From Gammaproteobacteria bacterium (GTDB lineage: Bacteria > Pseudomonadota > Gammaproteobacteria > Pseudomonadales > Ketobacteraceae): DNA of 64,000 bases. Shown in pieces: positions 37,365-45,190 of this stretch. Location: positions 1 through 64,000 of the forward strand of contig JABLXQ010000003.1 of NCBI GenBank assembly GCA_013178375.1. The letters are read 5' to 3'. Below the pieces are notes generated by a model that saw only the letters and a list, made by a program, of their open reading frames with translations, was not told where the DNA came from and made no database searches. Every line of letters starts with the position of its first letter. Positions within the stretch are counted from its first letter, which is position 1. The position numbers were made by a program, and so were the translations under genes.

Positions 37365-40300
37365 TCATTCGCCTGATTCATTGGTCGATCGCCAATCGTT
37401 TTCTGGTGCTGATCATGAGCGTGCTGCTGGCCGCCTGGGGACTGGTTTCCCTGTCGCGAACACCGCTGGATGCGCTGCCCGATCTCTCCGACACCCAGGT
37501 AATTATTCGCACTTCCTGGCCGGGACAGGCGCCGAAACTGGTGGAGGATCAAGTCACCTATCCGCTCACCACTACCATGCTGTCGGTGCCAGGCGCCCGC
37601 GTCGTACGCGGTTATTCCCTGTTTGGCGACAGTTATGTCTACGTGCTGTTCGAGGATGGTACCGACCTGTACTGGGCGCGTTCGCGGGTGCTGGAGTACC
37701 TCAACCAGGTGCAGTCACGCCTGCCCCAGGGAGCCATCGCGGCGCTGGGACCGGATGCCACCGGGGTTGGCTGGGTGTTTCAGTACGCGCTGATCGACAG
37801 GAGCGGTCATCTGGACCAGGCCCAGCTGCGCAGCCTGCAGGACTGGTTCCTCAAATTCGAACTCAAGACGGTTCCCGGGGTGGCGGAGGTGGCCACCATT
37901 GGCGGCATGGTGCGGCAATACCAGATCCTGCTTGATCCGGACGATCTCATCTTTTATCGCATCACCCAGAACGATGTGATCAATGCTGTCAGTCGCGCCA
38001 ATCAGGAAAGCGGCGGTTCGGTGCTGGAGTTGGGTGAGGCGGAATACATGGTACGTGCCGCGGGTTATCTGCAAACGCTGGATGATTTTCGCGCCATTCC
38101 GTTACGCACCACCGAGGCTGGGGTTTCGGTGCGGCTAGGCGATGTTGCCAAACTGCAAATTGGACCCGAGATGCGGCGCGGCATCGGCGAGCTGGACGGT
38201 GAGGGCGAAGCCGTGGGCGGCGTGATCGTGATGCGCTCCGGCGAAAATGCGCTGTCGACGATCAAGGCCGTGAAGGAAAAGCTGGCCAGCCTGCAGAGCG
38301 GTCTGCCCGCTGGCGTTGAAATCGTATCGACTTATGATCGCTCGGGCCTGATCGAACGCGCTATCCGGAACCTGAGTGCGAAGCTGCTGGAAGAATTCCT
38401 CGTTGTCGCCCTGGTCTGCGCGGCATTCCTGTTCCATTTGCGTTCGGCATTGGTGGCCATTGTTTCCCTGCCGCTGGGCATTCTGGCGGCGTTTATCGTT
38501 ATGCAGTGGCAGGGCGTGAATGCCAACATCATGTCGCTGGGTGGAATTGCCATCGCCATCGGTACGATGGTGGATGCGGCGGTGGTGATGATCGAAAACG
38601 CCCACAAGCATCTGGAGCGCTGGGCCCACGAGCATCCAGAGCAACACCTGGCAGGAGAGGAGCGCTGGCGCATCATTGCTACGGCTGCCGCCGAAGTGGG
38701 GCCCGCGTTATTCTTTTCACTGCTGATTATCACGCTCTCGTTCGTGCCGGTATTCACGCTGCAAGCCCAGGAAGGACGGTTGTTTTCACCGCTGGCATTC
38801 ACCAAGACCTATGCCATGGCGGCGGCGGCTGTTCTGGCGGTGACTCTGATCCCTGTGCTGATGGGGTATCTGATCCGGGGCCGCATTCCGGATGAACGTA
38901 GCAACCCGCTCAATCGCTGGATAATCGGGGCCTACAATCCTTTGCTCGATGGGGTGCTGCGGTTTCCAAAACTGACCATCGTCCTCGCGGTGGTGATTTT
39001 TGCAGTGAGTCTCTGGCCCCTGAAACAGATCGGCAGCGAATTTATGCCGCCGCTGGATGAAGGCGATCTGCTGTATATGCCGACGGCCTTGCCCGGCCTG
39101 TCGGCGGGCAAGGCAGCTGAACTGTTGCAGCAGACCGACCGCCTGATTCGAACCGTGCCTGAAGTGGCCAGTGTTTACGGCAAGGCAGGCAGTGCCGTGA
39201 CCGCCACTGACCCGGCGCCGCTGGAAATGTTCGAGACCACGATCCAGTTCAAGCCGCGCGAGCAGTGGCGCCCCGGCATGACTCCGGAAACCCTGGTGGA
39301 CGAGCTTGATCGGATTGTGCGCGTACCCGGCTTGTCCAATATCTGGATTCCGCCTATTCGCAATCGCATCGACATGCTGGCCACCGGTATCAAAAGTCCA
39401 ATTGGCATCAAAGTACTGGGCAGCGATCTGGATGAGATTGACCGGCTGAGTGCAGAGATCGCGCGGGTAGTGAAGGCCGTGCCGGGTGTTACCAGTGTAT
39501 TTGCCGAGCGCAGCACCGGCGGCCGCTATATCGATCTCGACATCAAACGTGAGCGCGCAGCGCAGTACGGGCTCAACGTTGCCGACGTCCAGTCCATTGT
39601 GGCGAGCGCCATTGGCGGCATGAATATTGGTGAAACCATCGAAGGGCGGCAGCGCTATCCAATCAATCTGCGCTATCCGCGCGAAGTACGGGATTCGCTC
39701 AACGATCTGCGGGTATTGCCGATTGTGACGGCATCGGGCCAGCAGCTGTTGCTGGGCGACGTGGCCGAGATCCGGGTCAGTGCTGGACCATCCATGTTGC
39801 GCAGCGAAAACGCCCGGCTGGCAGGGTATGTCTATGTGGATTTGCGCAATCACGATCTCGGCACGGCAGTGCGCGAGATGCAGCAGGCAGTCGCTGATCA
39901 GGTTGATCTGCCACCTGGTTATTCACTGTCATGGTCGGGGCAGTTCGAATACCTGGAGCGGGCCAGCGCAAAATTAAAACTGGTGGTGCCGTTCACGCTG
40001 CTCATTATTTTCGTGCTGCTCTATCTGGCTTTTCGCCATGCCGGGGAGGCCTTGCTGCTGATGGCGACTTTGCCGTTCGCGCTGGTGGGCGGCATTTGGC
40101 TGCTGTACCTGCTGGGCTACAACCTGTCTGTGGCGGCCGCCGTGGGTTTTATTGCATTGGCGGGCGTGGCAGCGGAATTCGGCGTGATCATGCTGCTTTA
40201 CCTGAAGCAAGCTTGGCAGTTCAGGCTGGAACAGGGGCGTGATAGCGAGAACGACCTGCGGGATGCCATCCATGAAGGTGCCGTACTGCGGGTGCGGCCC

Positions 40301-40492
40301 AAGGCTATGACGGTGGCAGTGATTCTCGCCGGGCTGCTGCCGATCATGTGGGGTGATGGCACCGGCAGCGAGGTGATGCAGCGTATTGCCGCGCCCATGA
40401 TCGGCGGGATGCTGACAGCTCCTTTGCTGTCGATGCTGGTGGTGCCGGCCGCGTTCTACCTGATGCATCGTTCACGCAGCCGGGTTGTGTAG
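37361..40492 (+). CDS. cusA: Cu(I)/Ag(I) RND efflux pump CusA
   Basis: A 1,043-residue HME-RND inner-membrane pump with twelve helices and two large periplasmic loops. The methionine triad that binds Cu(I)/Ag(I) in E. coli CusA is present at the same numbers: Met573 in YMPTALPG, Met623 in APLEMFET and Met672 in [10 protein letters not shown]. This argues for Cu/Ag and against Co/Zn/Cd (CzcA). It overlaps cusB by 4 bp. No cusF, cusR or cusS lies beside it in this window. Confidence 0.95.
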   Translation: MIIRLIHWSIANRFLVLIMSVLLAAWGLVSLSRTPLDALPDLSDTQVIIRTSWPGQAPKLVEDQVTYPLTTTMLSVPGARVVRGYSLFGDSYVYVLFEDGTDLYWARSRVLEYLNQVQSRLPQGAIAALGPDATGVGWVFQYALIDRSGHLDQAQLRSLQDWFLKFELKTVPGVAEVATIGGMVRQYQILLDPDDLIFYRITQNDVINAVSRANQESGGSVLELGEAEYMVRAAGYLQTLDDFRAIPLRTTEAGVSVRLGDVAKLQIGPEMRRGIGELDGEGEAVGGVIVMRSGENALSTIKAVKEKLASLQSGLPAGVEIVSTYDRSGLIERAIRNLSAKLLEEFLVVALVCAAFLFHLRSALVAIVSLPLGILAAFIVMQWQGVNANIMSLGGIAIAIGTMVDAAVVMIENAHKHLERWAHEHPEQHLAGEERWRIIATAAAEVGPALFFSLLIITLSFVPVFTLQAQEGRLFSPLAFTKTYAMAAAAVLAVTLIPVLMGYLIRGRIPDERSNPLNRWIIGAYNPLLDGVLRFPKLTIVLAVVIFAVSLWPLKQIGSEFMPPLDEGDLLYMPTALPGLSAGKAAELLQQTDRLIRTVPEVASVYGKAGSAVTATDPAPLEMFETTIQFKPREQWRPGMTPETLVDELDRIVRVPGLSNIWIPPIRNRIDMLATGIKSPIGIKVLGSDLDEIDRLSAEIARVVKAVPGVTSVFAERSTGGRYIDLDIKRERAAQYGLNVADVQSIVASAIGGMNIGETIEGRQRYPINLRYPREVRDSLNDLRVLPIVTASGQQLLLGDVAEIRVSAGPSMLRSENARLAGYVYVDLRNHDLGTAVREMQQAVADQVDLPPGYSLSWSGQFEYLERASAKLKLVVPFTLLIIFVLLYLAFRHAGEALLLMATLPFALVGGIWLLYLLGYNLSVAAAVGFIALAGVAAEFGVIMLLYLKQAWQFRLEQGRDSENDLRDAIHEGAVLRVRPKAMTVAVILAGLLPIMWGDGTGSEVMQRIAAPMIGGMLTAPLLSMLVVPAAFYLMHRSRSRVV

Positions 40493-40538
40493 TTCAAGCG
40501 ATGGGGTCTGGGGCAGAGGTTCGTGGCAGCCAGTTTGC

Positions 40539-41399
40539 TCAACGCGGCAGCGGAATCCGCTCGGTCTCGCCAGGCACTTTCGGAAAGCGGTCCTCTTGCC
40601 AGTCGGTGCGGGCCTGGTCGATGCGCTCGCGCCGGCTGGAGACAAAATTCCAGTTGATGTGACGCACGCCCGGTAGCGGCTCACCGCCCAACAGCATCAG
40701 TCGCGCGGGGCCGGAGCTGGCTGTCAGGGTGAAGGCGGCGCCGTTGTCCAGCAGGGCCACATGGAAGGTCGGCAGTGGTTCTCCATTCAAAACAGGGCTG
40801 CCGGATGCCACATACAACGCCAGATCCGGTGCCAGGGCCGGCAGTTCCAGCGTGGCACCGACCTCCAGCTGCAGATCCAGGAAAGTGGTGGGCGACGCAG
40901 TACGCACCGGCGACGTCAGGCCGAACGCGCTGCCGATCAGCACCCGCACCGACAGGCCTTTGTCCTGCCATAGCGGCAGGCTGTCCGCCGGGTAATGCTG
41001 GAAGCCAGGCTCGGTTTCCTCGGCTTCTGCCGGCAGCGCCAGCCAGGTCTGAATTCCCTCCACCTTTACCTGCCCATTGCGAATATCCATTGGAATCCGT
41101 TCGGAATGCACCACGCCCCGGCCCGCCGTCATCAGGTTGATGGCGCCGGGTTCGATACGCTGCTCTACGCCCGTGCTGTCCTTGTGCTGCATGGCGCCGC
41201 TGAACAGGTAGGTCACCGTCGCCAGGCCGATATGGGGGTGCGGCCGCACGTCGTTGGCGGTGGAATCCGGCGCGAAGGTGGCCGGGCCCATGTGGTCCAG
41301 GAAAATGAAGGGGCCGACCCGCTGGCGTTCGGCGGCGGGCAACAGGCGTTTGACGCTGAAGCCGATGTCTTTTTCGTGAGGGCGGATCAGGCTGGTCAT
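40539..41399 (-). CDS. Pirin-family cupin protein
   Basis: A 286-residue bicupin. The N-terminal PFIFLDHMGPATF and RPHPHIGLATVTYLFSGAMQHKDS (with the metal-binding His cluster) are pirin hallmarks. Bacterial pirins act as quercetinases, or their role is unknown. It is convergent with cusA and lies 21 bp downstream of an FMN reductase gene on the same strand; the two probably form an operon, a common pair in proteobacteria. Confidence 0.9.
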   Translation of the reverse strand: MTSLIRPHEKDIGFSVKRLLPAAERQRVGPFIFLDHMGPATFAPDSTANDVRPHPHIGLATVTYLFSGAMQHKDSTGVEQRIEPGAINLMTAGRGVVHSERIPMDIRNGQVKVEGIQTWLALPAEAEETEPGFQHYPADSLPLWQDKGLSVRVLIGSAFGLTSPVRTASPTTFLDLQLEVGATLELPALAPDLALYVASGSPVLNGEPLPTFHVALLDNGAAFTLTASSGPARLMLLGGEPLPGVRHINWNFVSSRRERIDQARTDWQEDRFPKVPGETERIPLPR

Positions 41400-41420
41400 G
41401 GTGTGGCTCCGGAAGTGGGT

Positions 41421-41999
41421 TCAGTACAGGGCGCGCAGGGTGTCGTGCAGCCGCGCTGTCATGGCATTGAGCTTGGCCATCTGGGCCGCGTCGGTGAGCG
41501 TGCCGTCAGGGCTGAAGGCCTGCTGGGCGCGGCCCACTGCCAACTGGTCCGGCAGTACGGTGACACCCAGATTGCCCAGTAGCTGGCGTATCAGCTGCAG
41601 GCTGCGCAGGCCACCCAGGGCACCGGGCGACGCCGACAGCACCAGCGCCACCTTGTCGCGGTACAGGGTCAGGCCATCCTCGGCGCCGTCGGGGCGGGAA
41701 ATCCAGTCCAGCGTGTTCTTCAGCAGCGGCGTGATAAATCCGTTGTACTCTGGCGACACCACGATCAGGCCGTGGTGGGTGGCCATCAGCCGGCGCAGGG
41801 CGCGGGCGTTTTCCGGCACGCCGCTTTCAGCTTCCAGATCGCCGTCGTACAGCGGAATCGGGTAATCGCGCAGATCCAGCAGGGTTACCTCGGCACCGGT
41901 GGCGCGGGCGCTGTCGGCGGCGGTGCGGGCCAGCTTCTTGTTGAGGGATTCGCGGCGGGCGCTGCCGGCAAAAACCAGTATGGCGGGGGTAGTGGTCAC
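41421..41999 (-). CDS. NADPH-dependent FMN reductase
   Basis: A 192-residue flavodoxin-fold enzyme. It begins ILVFAGSARRESLNKKLA (FMN phosphate loop) and has the family motif VVSPEYNGFITPLLKNTLDW at about 80-99. Such enzymes reduce FMN, quinones or azo dyes. It lies 21 bp upstream of the pirin gene on the same strand and is divergent from the next gene. No ArsH-specific N-terminal extension is seen. Confidence 0.88.
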   Translation of the reverse strand: MTTTPAILVFAGSARRESLNKKLARTAADSARATGAEVTLLDLRDYPIPLYDGDLEAESGVPENARALRRLMATHHGLIVVSPEYNGFITPLLKNTLDWISRPDGAEDGLTLYRDKVALVLSASPGALGGLRSLQLIRQLLGNLGVTVLPDQLAVGRAQQAFSPDGTLTDAAQMAKLNAMTARLHDTLRALY

Positions 42000-42108
42000 G
42001 TTGTCATCTCCCTGGTTGGTCCCTGGCGTGTTAGAGTTGCACTTGTACGTCCTGTATAACCAATTTTTCCAACGCTGACATCAGAACAATAACAACGACG
42101 CCCCGATC

Positions 42109-42552
42109 ATGCATTACGACGCCCAGATTCAAATGATTGTCAGCACACTCAAGCTGGCCCAGACCCTCGCAGTGGACCCTGAAACCGGCAAGTCCGGCAT
42201 GGCCTGGAACGCCAAGCTGGAAGGCGGCTGCAAATCCTCGCACCTGGCTGAAAAGCAGGCCGTGGTGCAGATTCGCGAAGCCAACCGGCTGGCAGGCCCC
42301 CACATCGGCCAGGTGCGCCAGCGCGACGGCACCCTGCAGATCACCGTGGTGGCACCGCGCGACTACTTCACCGGTCTGATCGCGCTGTTTCCCCACTGCA
42401 TTCCGGAACAGGGTGGCTATCTGTCGTTCAACTTCCTGCTCGGCAGCGAAGTGGAAATGAGCCAGCAGGGTCCGGTGATGAAAGTGCTGTCGGTGGAATA
42501 CAAAATGGTGAAGGAACTTTCCAGCAATCCCGATCTGATGAGCAGGAACTGA
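42109..42552 (+). CDS. Conserved hypothetical protein, 147 residues
   Basis: A soluble 147-residue protein without signal peptide or membrane segment. Visible pieces are MHYDAQIQMIVSTLKLAQTL at the start and VVAPRDYFTGLIALFPHCIPEQ in the second half. I do not recognise the family. It ends 9 bp before greB on the same strand, so the two are probably co-transcribed. Confidence 0.7.
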   Translation: MHYDAQIQMIVSTLKLAQTLAVDPETGKSGMAWNAKLEGGCKSSHLAEKQAVVQIREANRLAGPHIGQVRQRDGTLQITVVAPRDYFTGLIALFPHCIPEQGGYLSFNFLLGSEVEMSQQGPVMKVLSVEYKMVKELSSNPDLMSRN

Positions 42553-42561
42553 AACCACTCC

Positions 42562-43077
42562 ATGTCCCGTTACCGCCCGCCGTCGAAACCCTCGGCCCCC
42601 TATATCACGCCGGAAGGCCGCGACCGGCTGATGGCCGAACTGCGCGACAAAAGTGAAAAGCTGCGGCCCGAGGTGGTGAAAGCCCTGAGCGCCGCCGCCG
42701 CCGAAGGTGACCGTTCCGAAAACGCCGAATATATTTACCGCAAGAAACAGCTGCGCGAGATCGACAGCCGCATCCGCTATCTGGTGAAACGGCTGGAGGC
42801 GGTGAAGGCGGTAGATCAGAAACCTGCCGACCAGAGCCGCGTGTTTTTCGGCGCCTGGGTGGAGCTGGAGGAAGTGGATTCCGGCACGCTGGAGCGCTAC
42901 CGTCTCGTGGGTGCGGACGAGATCGATGTGGACAACGGCTGGATCAGTGTGGATTCCCCCATGGCGCGGGCCTTGCTGAAAAAGCAGCAGGGCGACGAGG
43001 TCACGGTGCAGCGTCCCAAGGGCGCCGCCGCGTTTGAAATCGTACGCGTGCAGTACGAACCCTTTGCCGCCGACTGA
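42562..43077 (+). CDS. greB: Transcription elongation factor GreB
   Basis: A 171-residue GreA/GreB-family protein. The N-terminal coiled coil begins [19 protein letters not shown] and holds the conserved tip [20 protein letters not shown] with the acidic Asp/Glu pair. The C-terminal FKBP-like domain includes [20 protein letters not shown]. The basic tip segment [13 protein letters not shown] marks GreB rather than GreA. It rescues backtracked RNA polymerase by stimulating transcript cleavage. Confidence 0.93.
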   Translation: MSRYRPPSKPSAPYITPEGRDRLMAELRDKSEKLRPEVVKALSAAAAEGDRSENAEYIYRKKQLREIDSRIRYLVKRLEAVKAVDQKPADQSRVFFGAWVELEEVDSGTLERYRLVGADEIDVDNGWISVDSPMARALLKKQQGDEVTVQRPKGAAAFEIVRVQYEPFAAD

Positions 43078-43110
43078 CGTCGAAGTACAGGGCGGGATAT
43101 TTCCCACCAT

Positions 43111-43170
43111 TTATCAGGAACACAGTCGTCAGGAATACATTCATCAGGACAACAGCCATCAGGAGCACAA
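43111..43170 (+). repeat. Four tandem 15-bp repeats, each with AGGA, before an SDR start codon
   Basis: Units TTATCAGGAACACAG, TCGTCAGGAATACAT, TCATCAGGACAACAG and CCATCAGGAGCACAA run head to tail and end 1 bp before the ATG at 43172. Every unit contains a Shine-Dalgarno-like AGGA; only the last lies at a good distance. The period is a multiple of three and the array is open in the SDR frame. Confidence 0.85.
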
Positions 43171-43171
43171 C

Positions 43172-43864
43172 ATGAAAACCGTTCTTGTCACCGGCGCCGG
43201 TCGCGGACTGGGCCTGGAATTCGCAAAGCAATATCTGGAGCAGGGCAACCGCGTCATCGCCACTGCCCGCGATCTGGCGAAGTATCCCGCGCTGCAGGCG
43301 CTGGCCAAACAGTTTCCCGAACTGCTGACGCTGCACACACTGAACGTCACCGATGCCCAATCCCGCCAGCAACTGGCGCGCGATCTCGACGGCCAACCCA
43401 TTCACCTGCTGATCAACAACGCTGGCGTGTCCGGCGGCTGGGGCGCTCTGGGCAAGCTGGACGAAGCCGCCTGGCTGCAGGTGCTGCACACCAACGCCAT
43501 TGCGCCGATCAAGATGGTGGAAGTGCTGCGCGCCAATCTGGCCAATGCAGAAGCGTCCACGGTGGCGATTCTCAGCAGCAAGATGGGATCGATGGGCGAC
43601 AACACGTCCGGTGGCAGTTATATCTACCGCTCCTCGAAAGCGGCGCTGAACGCGGCGGCGAAATCGCTGGCGATTGATCTGGCGGGCGAGAACATCAAGG
43701 TGGCGATCCTGCATCCGGGCTGGGTGCGCACGGATATGGGCGGGCCCAACGGATTGATCGATGCGCCCGTGTCGGTGAGCGGCATGCGGCGGGTGATCGC
43801 AGGTTTGACGAAGGATCAGTGCGGACAGTTCTTTGCGTATGACGGGACAGTGATTCCGTGGTGA
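43172..43864 (+). CDS. Short-chain dehydrogenase/reductase (C-factor-like)
   Basis: A 230-residue SDR. The start is the ATG at 43172 with AGGAG at 43161-43165. The cofactor motif is VTGAGRGLGLEFA near residue 6, NNAGVSGG near 87, and the catalytic YRSSK lies at about 152-156. The small size and GLGLE pattern match the C-factor/carbonyl-reductase group of classical SDRs. The substrate is unknown. The upstream 15-bp repeats form its leader. Confidence 0.88.
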   Translation: MKTVLVTGAGRGLGLEFAKQYLEQGNRVIATARDLAKYPALQALAKQFPELLTLHTLNVTDAQSRQQLARDLDGQPIHLLINNAGVSGGWGALGKLDEAAWLQVLHTNAIAPIKMVEVLRANLANAEASTVAILSSKMGSMGDNTSGGSYIYRSSKAALNAAAKSLAIDLAGENIKVAILHPGWVRTDMGGPNGLIDAPVSVSGMRRVIAGLTKDQCGQFFAYDGTVIPW

Positions 43865-43941
43865 TTCCCAAAGAATCTTGTTGAGTTCTACTGTATTTCG
43901 GGAAAGCGATCTTTAGATGGCACAAGGATCAAATTGAAGTG

Positions 43942-44043
43942 AAGTCTGGCGGCACGATTCCAGACCGTTTGCGGCCAGGGATGGCCGCGGACGAGCCTAC
44001 AGGGATGTACTTGTGGCGTGTCTGGAATCGTGCCGCCAGACTT
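43942..44043. repeat. Interspersed hairpin element, short form (102 bp)
   Basis: Perfect 24-bp inverted ends (43942-43965 and 44020-44043) enclose the core GACGAGCCTACAGGGATGT and its continuation, shared almost base for base with the long element at 30,395. It lies between the SDR gene and apbE. Its arms have a different middle (CGGCAC instead of TATTG) yet stay fully complementary. Confidence 0.85.
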
Positions 44044-44076
44044 TGCGCCACCGATTCCGACAACTGGCAGAATTTC

Positions 44077-45087
44077 ATGTATCGTTTTTTTCAGTTCAAG
44101 ATGACGTCACTGGCAACTCTCTTGGTTGCCTTCTGCTTTCACATCTCAACCGCCCACGCCGACTGGCACCAGCGCACCGATGCCATCATGGGCACCCGCA
44201 TTTTCGTCGAACTCTGGCACGATGATGCAGTAACTGCCCAGCGCCTGATGCAACAGGTGATGGACGAAATGCACCGCATCGACGAACTGATGAGCCCCTA
44301 CAAGGAAACCGCGCAGCTGTTCGTCATCAACCGCGATGCCGCGCAAAAACCTGTGGCGATCACGCCGGAACTGTTCGACCTGATCCAGGTATCCAATCAC
44401 TACAGCGATCTCAGTGGCGGCGCCTTCGATATCACCTTCGCCTCCCTCGGCCACCAGTTCGATTACCGCAAGCAAGTCCGGCCCGATGAGGCCCACCGCA
44501 AATCCGGCCAGGCGCTCATCAATTACAAAGCGTTGCAACTCGACGCAAAAAAACACACGGTATTTTTCCCCCACCCGGGCATGCGCATCGACCTGGGTGG
44601 CATCGCCAAGGGTTATGCGGTGGACAAGGCCATCGCCATCCTGCAGCAAGCCAGCGTGACCAACGCCATCGTCACCGCCGGTGGTGACAGCCGCCTGCTC
44701 GGCGACCGGCGGGGCCGGCCCTGGCTGATGGGCATCAAGCATCCCCGTGCCGACAGCCATGCCATCACCCTGCCGCTGGATAATATTTCCATATCTACGT
44801 CAGGGGATTACGAGCGTTATTTCGAAGAAGATGGTGTCCGCTTCCACCACATCATCGACCCGAAAAAGGGTGATTCCCCCCGCGAACTGGTGAGCACCAC
44901 CATCCTGGCCAACAACTCCACCGAAGCGGACGCGCTGTCCACCACCCTGTTCATCCTCGGGGTGGAAAAAGGGCTGGCACTGGCCAATCGGCTGCCCGGA
45001 GTGTCCGCGATACTGATAGACCACGCAGGCAAGGTCCATTATTCTGATGATCTGGCGCCGCCCGCTGCATCGGCTCCCGTCCGGTAA
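44077..45087 (+). CDS. apbE: FAD:protein FMN transferase ApbE
   Basis: A 336-residue protein. The ATG at 44077 gives a signal-like start (LATLLVAFCFHISTAHA); an ATG at 44101 is possible. ApbE motifs: MGTRIFVEL near residue 37, MHRIDELMSPYKETAQL near 65, RIDLGGIAKGYAVDKA near 170, and a Mg-binding end region (STTILANNSTEADALSTTLF). It attaches FMN to Thr residues of NqrB/C, RnfG and similar proteins in the periplasm. No such target is nearby. The open frame continues upstream only through the hairpin element. Confidence 0.92.
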   Translation: MYRFFQFKMTSLATLLVAFCFHISTAHADWHQRTDAIMGTRIFVELWHDDAVTAQRLMQQVMDEMHRIDELMSPYKETAQLFVINRDAAQKPVAITPELFDLIQVSNHYSDLSGGAFDITFASLGHQFDYRKQVRPDEAHRKSGQALINYKALQLDAKKHTVFFPHPGMRIDLGGIAKGYAVDKAIAILQQASVTNAIVTAGGDSRLLGDRRGRPWLMGIKHPRADSHAITLPLDNISISTSGDYERYFEEDGVRFHHIIDPKKGDSPRELVSTTILANNSTEADALSTTLFILGVEKGLALANRLPGVSAILIDHAGKVHYSDDLAPPAASAPVR

Positions 45088-45190
45088 TGCCAGTGGAAAG
45101 AATTCCGGCCGGTGTAAATACGACGGCGCCGTGATATAAGAACAGAAAGGTCCGACACTAAAAAAACAAACAGTGGACTGTGGGTACGTC

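Noticed and set aside
43942-44043. Integron attC site
   Set aside because: The element has no GTTRRRY/RYYYAAC ends, and no integrase or cassette array is nearby.
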